Part shown: piece after piece, positions 27,508-38,895 of the stretch
Layout of the letters: each line of letters opens with the position of its first letter
How positions within the stretch are numbered: the first letter of the stretch is position 1
Assembly: GCA_965242845.1 (NCBI GenBank)
Contig: CBDETC010000003.1
Coordinates: 868,001-932,000, forward strand
Direction of reading: 5' to 3'
DNA length: 64,000 nt
DNA from: RHLJ01 sp965242845
GTDB lineage: Bacteria > Bacteroidota > Rhodothermia > Balneolales > Balneolaceae
The notes under the pieces: model-generated
Seen by the model: only the letters and a program-made list of their open reading frames with translations
Database searches by the model: none
Told to the model about the DNA's origin: nothing
Translations under genes and position numbers: made by a program

Positions 27508-30060
27508 GTGTTTAGCAAAGGTTCGTACATAATTTTTGGACTAGGAGTAATTGGGGCAGTAGCCTTTTGGTTACTAAGGGATCAGGTGGATTTCAATGCG
27601 AAGGGATCTGTTGCTGAAAGTGCTACATCTATCGAGCAAAAGATTTTCGATATGGTGCCTCAACTAGGCTTTTCGATGGATAGTCTGGCGATCGCTTCAA
27701 TGTTTCAACAACACTCAAGGTATATTAGTAACCTTGAAGACTCGCTTGAAGAAGAGATAACTCCTTCAAAAATGAACCAGAATAATGTACATACTCAAAG
27801 CTGGGTAAGTACAATTGGTAAGAAGGGGGAATTAGGTCAGTCCATAATAAACCCTAACGAGGTATTTGAATCACAAGGTAATCTGACAATACGTACTTCT
27901 AATTACGGCAAAGTAATTCGATTGCAAACTAATTTGGGGTACAGTAACCCTACCTTTGTACAGGGTGATTCGATAGAAGCTGTGGCAAAAACCGTTGTCG
28001 GAGATATTTTTGGTTACTCCTTAGAGGATTATATCCTGGTTCAAAGTAGATTTACCGATTCATTATCCATCAACAATACCTTTTCAGAGAACGAAGAACT
28101 TCAAGCTTTATCTCAGACAAATACTCAGGATGATGGGGAAGATTCGGAGATAGAATTAACATGGTCCAGAGATGCGGGAGTTAGTGAAGGCCCGGAAATA
28201 CTCAGTATTTCTTTAGCCGCTGTAGTAAAGGAATTTGAGTCTCCTGTTGGATTTAGTACAAGGTTTGGGTACTCGATAAATAGTTTTTCTGCAAAGAATA
28301 AACTTGAGCCAGAAGTTCTCAATGTTCCTGGAAATGGTGACTTGAATGCTATTCAGGTTGCTTTTATTGTCATGGTTTTGATTTTAGGAATGCTGGTTCT
28401 TGGAGTTGGAATCCGAAATATTTTTAAGGGTAAAGTTGAGTGGAGGCGAGCTCTGTTTGTATTTGTAGCCATACTACTTACCTACTTTGGATGGAGAGTA
28501 ATTTATTTTTGGAGCGTTTTTGGGGATTTTTATGATGGAGCTGCCATCTTTACTATCGTCATCAACAGCTTGTTCGTCGGAGTTTTTATTGGTGTGTATG
28601 CCACAGTTGCTTACATCAGCTGGGAAGCCTTTGCCAGGTCTCAAAAAAATGGTCAGGTAGAACTGATGGATGCTTTCTGGCAGCGCAAATTTTTTGTCAG
28701 AGAAACTGGCAGTGCATTAATACATGGCTTTTTTATTGGCGGTATTCTGTTAGGAGTTTTTGCAATCATTCTTTTTTTCCTGGGCTCCTATTTTAACCAA
28801 ACAGATAGCCAGTTTGGGTTTACCGAAGCTGCGATACGATCAAAAATCTTAACCATAAATATGAGCGCGTGGTCTACGGTATGGCTGGTAGGTTTTGCTC
28901 AAGTGGGTTTTGTATATGGCTTCTGTAAAAACTGGATCAAAAATAGTTGGCTCTCTATCATAACCGCGATTTTATTTACTTCCATCTCGCTTACTGTACT
29001 TGGTAGATTGGTTGCCACTCCGCTCACTTTTTTGGGCGATTTTGCCATTTTCCTGGCCTTGGGTTTTCTTCTGGTAATGGTTTATGAGAAGTATGGAATA
29101 GTTACTTCAAACACTGCCTGGTGGGTATTTTGTACTGTTATTATGATGATGCCCTATGTGGGATCGACCGACCTGGAGATGGCGTCGACCTGGTGGGTGC
29201 AGGGATTTTTGATCGCAGGAGTTCCACTCTTTGGATTTATCACTTACAGATATGGAATGCCGGTAGCTGAGGTAGGTGATTACATACCAGAATATCAGGA
29301 GCGCATTGCCCAACATATGCGGGTTGAGAAAGAAATTGAAATAGCTCGTGAAAGCCAGTATAAATTGATGCCACTTCAGCCTCCTACCGGAGAAGGATTT
29401 GATGTATACGGATTCTTCCTTCCATCATTTGAAGTAGGTGGAGATTATTTCGATTACGTGCTTACTAAAGATGAAGCGGGTGCACCCAAAGCATTAACTA
29501 TGGTAGTAGTGGATGTATCGGGAAAGGCAATGCGTGCCGCCATGCCGGCTATTTTTACTAGTGGACTGCTATTATCCCGAATGAAGGATGATGCTCCTGA
29601 TCGTATTCTAACAGAGGTTAATGAGCCGATTTTTGTTCGTACCGATAAGCGGACATTTATAACCTGTGCAATGGCTCAATATAATTTTGAGACAAGAATG
29701 ATTTCGGTAGTAAACGCAGGGCATTGTAAACCTATCATCAAGAGAAATGGGGTAGCTGATTTTATCCAAACACCAGAACCAAGATTACCTTTAGGGTTCA
29801 AACCTGACACCGAATATCATGCTCAGGAATTCAAATTAAAAAAGGGAGATGTATTTCTTTTATACTCCGATGGCTTGCCTGAAGCAGCTAATGAGAGAGG
29901 TGAAAGATTTGGCTTTGATGAAGTTCCAAGATTGTTGGAACGGATTCATACTGAAAACTTGTCTTCTAACGAAATTGCCCAGGAGATCAAGCGTACCGTT
30001 CAGAAGTTCAGTAATTACCAGCTGGCTGATGATACCACGGTAATTTGCCTGAAAGTGTAA
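27508..30060 (+). CDS. membrane-anchored SpoIIE/RsbU-type PP2C phosphatase (850 aa)
   Basis: The C-terminal quarter (about 620-850) is a PP2C-type serine/threonine phosphatase of the SpoIIE/RsbU group. Metal-binding acids sit in GGDYFDY, VVDVSGKA, LYSDGLPEA and ADDTTV. Just before it, EIEIARESQYKLMPLQPP is the usual linker helix. The N-terminus has one helix (about 5-22), a soluble extracytoplasmic region, and from about 285 to 590 a multi-helix membrane domain that I cannot assign to a family. The start is GTG at 27508, with no clear ribosome-binding site. Such phosphatases usually act on anti-sigma-antagonists, but no RsbV/RsbW-like gene is in the window. Confidence 0.88.
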   Translation: MFSKGSYIIFGLGVIGAVAFWLLRDQVDFNAKGSVAESATSIEQKIFDMVPQLGFSMDSLAIASMFQQHSRYISNLEDSLEEEITPSKMNQNNVHTQSWVSTIGKKGELGQSIINPNEVFESQGNLTIRTSNYGKVIRLQTNLGYSNPTFVQGDSIEAVAKTVVGDIFGYSLEDYILVQSRFTDSLSINNTFSENEELQALSQTNTQDDGEDSEIELTWSRDAGVSEGPEILSISLAAVVKEFESPVGFSTRFGYSINSFSAKNKLEPEVLNVPGNGDLNAIQVAFIVMVLILGMLVLGVGIRNIFKGKVEWRRALFVFVAILLTYFGWRVIYFWSVFGDFYDGAAIFTIVINSLFVGVFIGVYATVAYISWEAFARSQKNGQVELMDAFWQRKFFVRETGSALIHGFFIGGILLGVFAIILFFLGSYFNQTDSQFGFTEAAIRSKILTINMSAWSTVWLVGFAQVGFVYGFCKNWIKNSWLSIITAILFTSISLTVLGRLVATPLTFLGDFAIFLALGFLLVMVYEKYGIVTSNTAWWVFCTVIMMMPYVGSTDLEMASTWWVQGFLIAGVPLFGFITYRYGMPVAEVGDYIPEYQERIAQHMRVEKEIEIARESQYKLMPLQPPTGEGFDVYGFFLPSFEVGGDYFDYVLTKDEAGAPKALTMVVVDVSGKAMRAAMPAIFTSGLLLSRMKDDAPDRILTEVNEPIFVRTDKRTFITCAMAQYNFETRMISVVNAGHCKPIIKRNGVADFIQTPEPRLPLGFKPDTEYHAQEFKLKKGDVFLLYSDGLPEAANERGERFGFDEVPRLLERIHTENLSSNEIAQEIKRTVQKFSNYQLADDTTVICLKV

Positions 30061-30152
30061 GTATCTTCTGCCAGTTTTACACGGCGTATCAATTTGGCGC
30101 AATCTTTGGGATAACTGTACCTGTTAATTAATTAACCACTAAAACTAAGTCG

Positions 30153-31157
30153 ATGGCTCAAGAACCTAACTTTGAACTTAATCTGCCTCCACAGTTCGAA
30201 CGGATTACGAAAAATATCCGGATGATTATTGTGGGGTTTGTAGCACTTGCTGCCGTCTTTTCTTCTTTCTTTACTGTAGAGACGGAAGAAGTAGGCGTTG
30301 TCATGCGTTTCGGAAAATATGTTAAAGAAGCAAAGCCCGGATTAAACTTTAAAATACCTTTCATAGACCAGGTAAGCTTTGTACCTGTTCAACGACAATT
30401 GAAACAAGAATTTGGATACCGGACTACTTCAGCCGGAGTAAACTCTACGTATAGAAAAGCAGGTTACGGGGGAGAGTCGTTGATGCTCACCGGTGATCTG
30501 AACCTGGGTGATGTAGAGTGGGTAGTTCAATATCGTATTGATAATCCCTACAACTATTTATTCAAGGTCAGAAATATAGATGACACACTAAGGGATATTG
30601 CTGAAGCAGCAATGAGGCAAACGGTTGGAGACCGTACAGTGAATGAAGTATTAACTGTTGGCCGTGCCGAAGTAGCCTCTGAAGTGGAAGTGATACTCCA
30701 GGAAATTACCAATGAATATGAGATGGGTATCAAAATTGAACAGGTTGTACTTCAGGATGCCAATCCGCCAGATCCGGTAAAACCTTCTTTCAATGGAGTA
30801 AATGAAGCTCAGCAACAACGAGAAACACTTATTAACCAGGCGAGAGCTGAATACAACCGGGTTATCCCCAGAGCATCTGGTGAAGCGGAACAAACTATCC
30901 AGCAAGCAGAAGGTTATGCATTGGACAGAGTAAACCGTGCACAAGGTGAGGTTTCAAGGTTTAACGATCTTTATGCTGAGTATATCAAAGCACCTGAGGT
31001 AACTAAAAGAAGGATTTTTCTTGAAACGATGGAAGACATCTTACCTCAAATGGGGCAAAAGATAATTACCGACGAAGAGGGGAATAGTGTAATTCCACTT
31101 TTACAACTCCAAATGGATGGCGCACGCCGTACCTCTACCTCAGGCAGCAACCAATAA
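30153..31157 (+). CDS. hflK: HflK-type SPFH-domain membrane protein (334 aa)
   Basis: Inner-membrane SPFH/prohibitin-family protein with one N-terminal helix (about 24-42), followed by the SPFH entry motif EEVGVVMRFGKYV. The long C-terminal helical region contains INQARAEYNRVIPRASGEAE, typical of HflK. In known bacteria HflK and HflC form a large cage around the FtsH protease and modulate degradation of membrane proteins. The partner HflC gene follows after 18 nt. It lacks the long glycine-rich N-terminal extension of the enterobacterial protein. Confidence 0.92.
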   Translation: MAQEPNFELNLPPQFERITKNIRMIIVGFVALAAVFSSFFTVETEEVGVVMRFGKYVKEAKPGLNFKIPFIDQVSFVPVQRQLKQEFGYRTTSAGVNSTYRKAGYGGESLMLTGDLNLGDVEWVVQYRIDNPYNYLFKVRNIDDTLRDIAEAAMRQTVGDRTVNEVLTVGRAEVASEVEVILQEITNEYEMGIKIEQVVLQDANPPDPVKPSFNGVNEAQQQRETLINQARAEYNRVIPRASGEAEQTIQQAEGYALDRVNRAQGEVSRFNDLYAEYIKAPEVTKRRIFLETMEDILPQMGQKIITDEEGNSVIPLLQLQMDGARRTSTSGSNQ

Positions 31158-31175
31158 TTTCTAAGGGATAAAACA

Positions 31176-32123
31176 ATGAAAGAATTAAAAGGAATTACAT
31201 TATTAGTTGTACTGGGTATTGTGGCATTAGTCCTTTCCCAGGCATTGTTTGTGGTAAATGAAAGAAACCAGGTAATCATTACTCAATTCGGTGAACCTAA
31301 GGGTGTAGCAATTACTGAACCCGGATTGAATGTTAAGATTCCATTTCTTCAAACAGCAAACTACTTCGAAAAGAGATATCTGGAATGGGATGGTGATCCT
31401 AACCAGGTTCCTACTAAGGATAAGGTATTCATCTTTGTAGATACCTATGCACGTTGGGTAATCACAGATCCTCTGAAATATTTCGAGCGTTTAGGAAACG
31501 AGCGTGGAGCTCAATCCAGATTAGATGATATTTTAGATGGTGAAACTAGAAACGCCGTTGCTGCTCATGATTTGGTTGAGCTAATACGAACATCTAATCG
31601 TGAACCAGCACAGGAAGACGAACTTGCTGATATCGTAAGTGATTCGCTTCAAACAATAAATGTTGGACGAGAATCTATTCAAAATCAGATTGTTGAACTT
31701 GCTAATCAACGTACAGCCGATTTAGGTATTGAGGTTCTTGATTTCAGATTCAAAAGAATCAACTATGCTGAGGAAGTTCGTCGAACTGTATACGATCGTA
31801 TGATTTCTGAGCGAAATAGAATTGCTGATAAATTCCGATCTGAAGGGCAGGGGGAATCATCCCGAATTAATGGTGAGAAGGATCGTGAATTATTGCGTAT
31901 TCAATCTGAAGCATTTAGAGAAGCCGAAACTATCCGGGGTAGGGCAGATGCAGAAGCCGCCTCGATTTATAACGCGGCCTATAACAGAACTGCTTCAGCT
32001 CGAGAATTATATGCCTTTATCAAAAGTATGGAAGCATATAGAAATACTATTGATTCAGAAACCTCGCTTATTATTTCAACAAATAGTGAATTCTATAAGT
32101 ATTTGAATTCGATTGATGACTAA
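31176..32123 (+). CDS. hflC: HflC-type SPFH-domain membrane protein (315 aa)
   Basis: Partner of the HflK gene 18 nt upstream. The N-terminal helix (about 6-25) is followed by the SPFH start VNERNQVIITQFGEP. The conserved RISERNRIADKFRSEGQGE-type segment appears here as MISERNRIADKFRSEGQGES, and a coiled-coil alanine/glutamate-rich stretch follows. These features are diagnostic of HflC. An intrinsic terminator follows 25 nt after the stop, closing the hflKC transcription unit. Confidence 0.93.
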   Translation: MKELKGITLLVVLGIVALVLSQALFVVNERNQVIITQFGEPKGVAITEPGLNVKIPFLQTANYFEKRYLEWDGDPNQVPTKDKVFIFVDTYARWVITDPLKYFERLGNERGAQSRLDDILDGETRNAVAAHDLVELIRTSNREPAQEDELADIVSDSLQTINVGRESIQNQIVELANQRTADLGIEVLDFRFKRINYAEEVRRTVYDRMISERNRIADKFRSEGQGESSRINGEKDRELLRIQSEAFREAETIRGRADAEAASIYNAAYNRTASARELYAFIKSMEAYRNTIDSETSLIISTNSEFYKYLNSIDD

Positions 32124-32148
32124 GCATTGAGCTAATCCAATTTATGAA

Positions 32149-32180
32149 AGCACGGATCGAATGATTCGTGCTTTTTTATT
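32149..32180 (+). terminator. intrinsic terminator after hflC
   Basis: AGCACGGATC (32149-32158) pairs with GATTCGTGCT (32163-32172), leaving a 4-nt loop and followed by a T-rich run. Position and form fit a Rho-independent terminator for the hflKC unit. Confidence 0.85.
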
Positions 32181-32232
32181 TTTTTCACTTTCAGTCAATT
32201 CTCTATCTTAAATAAAATTAAGACAGGCTAGA

Positions 32233-33966
32233 GTGAATCTTAAAGACCTCCTTCCAAAATTAGATCCAAATCTTAGGATAGAGTATCGGTTATTTGATAT
32301 AACTCTTTTTCTTACGGTAGCTGTATTTGTTTTCTGGAGTATCTATGCGGTTGCAGCAAATTACACCCCCATTATCAAAACGGTGTATATAAGCTGTCTG
32401 TTTATCTATACAGGCATATATATTGCGTATAAGCTTGGAGTGTCTTTTAAGGTTACCACCAGCATATACTACAGTTTTGCTCTTCTAATGCTGATTTATG
32501 CCTGGCTGCCTGCAGGTGGAATTACGGGGGCCATCATCCAGATGTTTATTCTTGTATTCGTATCTGGTCTTATGGTACTTCACCTTCGTTCTTATCTGGC
32601 TTTTATAGCAGCTTCGATGGTAATTATCCTGATCTATTCCTATCAGGAATTGACTGTTCCAGGCTTGGCAGTTGCATATACTAATGAAGCTGCTCGGATT
32701 CGCGATCTAGCAATTACAAGCGTAATTACATTATGTGTTTTGGGTTATGCTCTATATGTTTTTAAACGAGCTTATTCTAATGATAGAAAGAAATTGAAAG
32801 GAACTATCCTGGAGTTAGCAGAAGAAAAAGAAAAGGCGCTATCTGCGGATAAAGCGAAGTCTGATTTTTTGGCTACCATTAGCCATGAAATGCGGACTCC
32901 CTTAAATGGGATTGTTGGTATATCAGAACTCTTGCAAGAGACATCTCTTAATGATGAACAAAAGGACTTAGTGTCAAGCTTGTCATATAGTAGTGAATTG
33001 CTACATAGTTTAATCAGCGACATCCTTGATGTGACTCTTATCGAAAGTGGGAAACTGGCATTTCAGGCAAGTGAAATAGAAGTTCAAAAAGACATTGAAC
33101 GGCTCATAAAGCTTGTAAAACCGAGAGTAGATAAAAAAGAAGGAAAGGTAAATCTGGTTATTGATCATGATATAGAAATCCCCAAAATACTAATGGGAGA
33201 TGTTCTCCGGTTTCGTCAGATATTTCTCAACCTGATCAACAATGCCATAAAATTCACGCATGATGGATCTGTTACCATTAAATCAGAATTGATAGCTATT
33301 AAGGATGAGTATGCTGATATAAAATTTTCTGTAATAGATACTGGAGTTGGAATATCAGAAGAGGCTCAAGCCAATCTGTTTAGTAAATTTTATAAAGGAA
33401 GCACTGATAGAAATATTGAAGGCACAGGATTGGGACTATCCATTTCAAAAAAATTAGTATCATTAATGGGCGGTGAAATAGGCTTTGAATCGGAAGAGGG
33501 AGTGGGTTCCGAGTTTTGGTTTCAGTTGCCATTTACAATCGGCAAAGAAAAGAAGCCTGTAATAGATAAAGAACAATTGGAAGGATTAACCATGGAAACG
33601 TTGCAAGTTCTGGTTGCAGAAGATGTACGTATAAATCGAATAGTAATACGGAAAATGCTGGAAGGTTTTGGTATTGCTACTATCGATGAAGCCGAACATG
33701 GAGAAGAAGCTGTACAAATGGCCAGAACTAAAGCTTATGATATCATACTTATGGACATGCAGATGCCTGTTATGGACGGTTTTGAAGCTTCTGAATTAAT
33801 CAAAAGAGAAAACTCTGACCATAAGAAGCCTGTTATTTTAGCGATTACTGCTAACGCACTAATGAGTGATCAGGAAAAATATGACAAAGCGGGAATCGAT
33901 GGTTTTGTGAGTAAGCCCATCACTAAAGAAATGCTGAAAGAAGCACTAGGGAAATATCTTAACTAG
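32233..33966 (+). CDS. membrane hybrid histidine kinase with receiver domain (577 aa)
   Basis: The N-terminal half (about 20-178) contains about six hydrophobic helices with short loops, resembling an integral membrane sensor. A short coiled coil leads into HisKA with FLATISHEMRTPLNG (phospho-acceptor H218). The HATPase domain has NLINNAIKF, DTGVGI and GTGLGLSI. A C-terminal receiver has phospho-acceptor D508 in ILMDMQMPVMDG. The start is GTG at 32233. No DNA-binding output domain is present, so phosphate probably passes to a separate phosphotransfer protein or the receiver signals by contact. It ends exactly where the convergent ABC1 kinase gene begins. Confidence 0.93.
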   Translation: MNLKDLLPKLDPNLRIEYRLFDITLFLTVAVFVFWSIYAVAANYTPIIKTVYISCLFIYTGIYIAYKLGVSFKVTTSIYYSFALLMLIYAWLPAGGITGAIIQMFILVFVSGLMVLHLRSYLAFIAASMVIILIYSYQELTVPGLAVAYTNEAARIRDLAITSVITLCVLGYALYVFKRAYSNDRKKLKGTILELAEEKEKALSADKAKSDFLATISHEMRTPLNGIVGISELLQETSLNDEQKDLVSSLSYSSELLHSLISDILDVTLIESGKLAFQASEIEVQKDIERLIKLVKPRVDKKEGKVNLVIDHDIEIPKILMGDVLRFRQIFLNLINNAIKFTHDGSVTIKSELIAIKDEYADIKFSVIDTGVGISEEAQANLFSKFYKGSTDRNIEGTGLGLSISKKLVSLMGGEIGFESEEGVGSEFWFQLPFTIGKEKKPVIDKEQLEGLTMETLQVLVAEDVRINRIVIRKMLEGFGIATIDEAEHGEEAVQMARTKAYDIILMDMQMPVMDGFEASELIKRENSDHKKPVILAITANALMSDQEKYDKAGIDGFVSKPITKEMLKEALGKYLN

Positions 33967-35292
33967 TTAGACTACTGCATAGCTTTCAAATTCCATATCC
34001 AATAATTCACTTAGAATCTTTTTTGCTCCCGAAGTCTCTATTTGGGCACCAAGCTTAATAAGTATGCTGTAAAGACCGGTATGCACGCGGCTGGTATACA
34101 GGAAGTGCTTGGATCCTCTTAACTCATTCGAAAGCGGAGCTTCTTTGGTAAAGTGCCTGATTTCCTGATCAAATTTAGGATCACTGAAATCAAAAACATC
34201 GTAACGATACGGTCTGGAGAACATAATCCCGTAATTACGGGCAAAATTATAATACTCTTCTTCACGATCCTGAGTCTCTGACTCGGGATTAATCACATCT
34301 AGCTTTATATATAAGTCTCGGATTGCATCCAGGTCATTCGCTAAATGTGTAGGAAGTAACCTTAAGTAGTTCTTGAAAAACTCATCCGGGAAAAGTTTCA
34401 CACATCCAAAATCGATCACTCCCAATTTCCCATCATAAGTGAATAGAAAATTCCCGGGGTGAGTATCAGCATGCACATAGCCACCTACTCTTATTTCTTC
34501 ATGGAAAAAGTCCCAGATCATTTGCCCAAAATGATTCCGCATTTCCTGGGAAGGATTTTCCTTCAGAAAATCTCCAAGGTGTCTGCCCTCAATAAAACTC
34601 ATACAGAGTACTTTTTCTGTTGAGTATTCCTCAATCCATTTTGGAATTAAGAGCGTCTCTGTACCAAAACGTTTTCTAAACTGATCAATTTGAGAACCTT
34701 CATGAGTATAGTCAGTCTCCTCCATTAAGGTATTCTTGATCTCATTGAAATATGGATCTATATCCTGGCCTTTTTTAATAAGTCGTTTTGCAAGAGATTT
34801 AGCAACCGCCATATCGGAGTTAATGGTTTCTCTAACATTTGGGTACTGAATCTTAACAGCTACTTTTTCGCCACTTTTAAGTTCTGCTCTGTGAACTTGT
34901 CCAATTGAGGCAGCAGCAAAGGCCTGGGTATCAAACTTCTCGAAAATATTCTCGGGGTAATCGCCCAGTTCTCTTTTGATTATAGTTCGTACCAGGGCTT
35001 TATTTATTGGAGGAACAGAATATTGTGCCTGACTCATTACCTCAGCAAACTCTTCGGGAAGAAATCCCTGATCCATGCTCATTCCTTGAGCTATCTTTAA
35101 AGCGGTTCCTCTTAGTTTAGTGAACTCTTTAAAAACCTCTTTTGCATTATTGGTGTGAAACTCTTTGTCATCGGTTGAATCTCCAGTGACTTTCTTCTTC
35201 AGGTATCTTTGAGCATAATTAGTACCCACTTTAATACCGGTTTTCGCGATTATTTTACCCCGTTCAAATTTTGATGAAGGAAAATCACTCAT
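33967..35292 (-). CDS. ABC1/AarF/UbiB-family atypical kinase (441 aa)
   Basis: Protein-kinase-like-fold ATPase of the ABC1/ADCK group. The sequence shows a KIAQ motif (variant of KxGQ) in TALKIAQGMSMDQG, the alanine-rich nucleotide loop AAASIGQVHRA, VAVKIQYP with the ATP-contacting lysine, EETDYTHEG, the catalytic loop HADTHPGN and the metal-binding DFGCVKL. Relatives support isoprenoid-quinone synthesis or lipid homeostasis. No quinone-biosynthesis gene is nearby, so the role stays open. It overlaps the upstream TetR-type gene by 8 nt, which implies translational coupling. Confidence 0.9.
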   Translation of the reverse strand: MSDFPSSKFERGKIIAKTGIKVGTNYAQRYLKKKVTGDSTDDKEFHTNNAKEVFKEFTKLRGTALKIAQGMSMDQGFLPEEFAEVMSQAQYSVPPINKALVRTIIKRELGDYPENIFEKFDTQAFAAASIGQVHRAELKSGEKVAVKIQYPNVRETINSDMAVAKSLAKRLIKKGQDIDPYFNEIKNTLMEETDYTHEGSQIDQFRKRFGTETLLIPKWIEEYSTEKVLCMSFIEGRHLGDFLKENPSQEMRNHFGQMIWDFFHEEIRVGGYVHADTHPGNFLFTYDGKLGVIDFGCVKLFPDEFFKNYLRLLPTHLANDLDAIRDLYIKLDVINPESETQDREEEYYNFARNYGIMFSRPYRYDVFDFSDPKFDQEIRHFTKEAPLSNELRGSKHFLYTSRVHTGLYSILIKLGAQIETSGAKKILSELLDMEFESYAVV

Positions 35293-35995
35293 CTTCTTCC
35301 TCCTTATTGTTTTTCTCTGAAAACAAATCGTTCATACAATCCCCAAAAAATGGGACATCATTACCTATTCCTATGGTACCGAACATGTATTTAACCAAAT
35401 CGAATCCCTTATCAATTGTTTTGTTATAAACTGTTTCTTCAAATAGTGAAGTTAGTTTATCGACGAGAGCAAGAGTGTTCTCCTTTTGATCCGAAGTATC
35501 ATTCAGCCAGAATCTCACAAGAAATAGATATTGACTCGCTAGCATGGAGTAGAAGTAGTCCTTCATAAAGAAGCCGGCACTTACTGCTATATTTCCATCT
35601 GAAGTAAGAAATTCTTTGAACAGGGCTGCTGTTTCTTGATGAAAGTCAGATCGGGAACCTTTATTGAACACATGTTTACCCAAGGTTTCTTTTACGAAGG
35701 CTTCGGAATCTGTAAGCATATCAAAAAGAGTGTAGATGAAGTTTGAGAATTTTTCTGAAATAGAATAATTCTCGAAGTCTTCAATCTCTTCGATCATAGC
35801 CCAATACTGATAGATTAAGGCTGGATAATAAAATGAAAGGATGGATTTTTTGTTGGGGAAGTAGGAGTAAATTTCTGAAGCTGAGAGCCCGGTTTTATCA
35901 ACTAAGTCCGGGATACTTAATTTTTGCTTCTCACTGTAAAGCTCTACTGCTGCCCAAGTTATCTCAATCTTTGTATTAATTTTCTCTGCACTCAT
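35285..35995 (-). CDS. TetR-family transcription regulator (236 aa)
   Basis: The N-terminal helix-turn-helix (about 10-55) includes LSIPDLVDKTGLSASEIYSY and the FPNKKSIL segment typical of TetR. The C-terminal region is helical, as in the ligand-binding half of the family. Its last codons overlap the start of the ABC1 kinase gene by 8 nt, and it is divergent from the VUT transporter gene (108-nt gap). The likely arrangement is an autoregulated TetR-kinase pair; the ligand is unknown. Confidence 0.85.
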   Translation of the reverse strand: MSAEKINTKIEITWAAVELYSEKQKLSIPDLVDKTGLSASEIYSYFPNKKSILSFYYPALIYQYWAMIEEIEDFENYSISEKFSNFIYTLFDMLTDSEAFVKETLGKHVFNKGSRSDFHQETAALFKEFLTSDGNIAVSAGFFMKDYFYSMLASQYLFLVRFWLNDTSDQKENTLALVDKLTSLFEETVYNKTIDKGFDLVKYMFGTIGIGNDVPFFGDCMNDLFSEKNNKEEEDE

Positions 35996-36103
35996 GATGA
36001 ACTAATTTTAAACGTTAACAAATCGATGACAACAGAAGTTCGTTCTGCACAAAAAATAGCGTACTTTACTTTCTTTAGTTCCAAAATTTAACTCATTTAG
36101 TCT

Positions 36104-36844
36104 ATGGACCACAAAAGGGATGCTCTGTTTCTTACTCTTTCAGGTATTTTTCTGACTTCACTGGTACTGGGAAACGTAATTGGAACAACAAAGTTTGTAA
36201 CTATTTTCACCATTGATATGCCTGGTTGGCTACAGGCCGTTACTCCCGAATTAGTTAGAAATGGGAGTATCTATTCAATGAGCGTCCCGGCTGGCTTAAT
36301 TGCATATCCATTTACCTTTTTGGCTACCGATTTGATCTCTGAACTTTTTGGAAGAAAAAAAGCTCAACTGATTGTATGGGTTGGGTTCTCGATGAATTTT
36401 TTCATGCTTTTCCTGATGTCTGTTAATCATTGGCTTCCTAATTCAGCGGGAGTGAGTGGTGGTCTAGATTTATTTGAAGGCGTTTATGAGTTCATGGTAG
36501 GGAACGTAATAGCAAGTATGATTGCCTACTTAATTGCTCAAAGTGTTGATGTTCGTTTGTTTCATTTTTGGAAAAAGAAGACCAAAGGAAAACATCTTTG
36601 GTTAAGGAATAATGGATCCACCATGTTTAGTCAATTAATAGATTCGACAGCCATTATTACTATTCTATATGTGGCAGGGAATTTGGGTGACAGTATCAAC
36701 TCTGTTCCAGCCGTTATAATTTTGATTCTCAATTCATATCTCTTCAAGTTTTTCTTTGCTCTTTTTGATACTCCATTAATGTATTTGGGAGTGCGATTGT
36801 TTCGGCGGTTTGAAGAAGACCCTGAGGGAAGTCGAACGTATTAG
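36104..36844 (+). CDS. VUT/YhhQ-family queuosine precursor transporter (246 aa)
   Basis: Integral membrane protein with about six helices. Family hallmarks are LGNVIGTTKF near the N-terminus, FPFTFLATDLISELFGRKKA-type sequence in the middle (here AYPFTFLATDLISELFGRKK), and FSQLIDSTAIITILY later. In known members this family imports preQ0/preQ1 for queuosine modification of tRNA. Its location directly upstream of the rRNA operon is probably coincidental. I see no preQ1 riboswitch hairpin before it, though I could not fold the leader. Confidence 0.88.
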   Translation: MDHKRDALFLTLSGIFLTSLVLGNVIGTTKFVTIFTIDMPGWLQAVTPELVRNGSIYSMSVPAGLIAYPFTFLATDLISELFGRKKAQLIVWVGFSMNFFMLFLMSVNHWLPNSAGVSGGLDLFEGVYEFMVGNVIASMIAYLIAQSVDVRLFHFWKKKTKGKHLWLRNNGSTMFSQLIDSTAIITILYVAGNLGDSINSVPAVIILILNSYLFKFFFALFDTPLMYLGVRLFRRFEEDPEGSRTY

Positions 36845-36866
36845 TGACTTATCTGAACAAGAGGAA

Positions 36867-36937
36867 TTTTTTTTCAAAAAAAAGAAAAAATCTTCTGTTT
36901 TTAGTTTGCAAATTATAACAGCTTCGCCGTACCTTTG
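36867..36937 (+). promoter_or_regulatory. rRNA operon promoter, Bacteroidota type, with A/T-rich upstream element
   Basis: TTTG (36905-36908) and TACCTTTG (36930-36937) are separated by 21 nt, matching the Bacteroidota -33 TTTG / -7 TAnnTTTG consensus. A run of T then A bases (about 36867-36893) lies where an UP element would sit. Transcription should begin near 36944, giving a leader of about 180 nt before 16S. Confidence 0.8.
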
Positions 36938-37027
36938 TAATCCTTTCGAGGAAACGAAATCGCTGGTTTAAAACGCAAGTTTTGATCAGCTTTTTTTATC
37001 TCAGAAAGTTGTTCTCTGAAATAGTGG

Positions 37028-37057
37028 AAGCAAAAAACAGATTGTTTGTGCGAGCTT
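37028..37057 (+). other. 16S pre-rRNA processing stem, 5' arm
   Basis: The core GCAAAAAACAGATTGTTTG is perfectly complementary to a segment after 16S (within 38705-38735), with further pairing of AAGCTCG/CGAGCTT at the outer end. This is the expected RNase III-type stem bracketing 16S rRNA. It explains the otherwise odd open frames in the leader. Confidence 0.85.
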
Positions 37058-37127
37058 TAATTAGCTCTGAAATTCTTTTGAATGAGGAGAGCGTAGGGTC
37101 GGCTCACAGAGTATATATTTTTTATTA

Positions 37128-38662
<1,535 letters not shown>

Positions 38663-38704
38663 ACGGAGAGCTGTTCTAATAACTTAGGACTACGAACTTA
38701 CGCG

Positions 38705-38735
38705 AAGCTCGTGGCAAACAATCTGTTTTTTGCTT
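38705..38735 (+). other. 16S pre-rRNA processing stem, 3' arm
   Basis: Contains CAAACAATCTGTTTTTTGC, the exact complement of the arm at 37028-37057. It lies about 45 nt after the 16S 3' end. Confidence 0.85.
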
Positions 38736-38804
38736 TTGCGCAAGGCCGGAGCTGGCCTTCCAGCAAGGTGGCTTCCCAACGTGTGTTGGGATGAGCCCTA
38801 ATGG

Positions 38805-38878
<74 letters not shown>

Positions 38879-38895
38879 CTTTTAAGGTATTGCAT

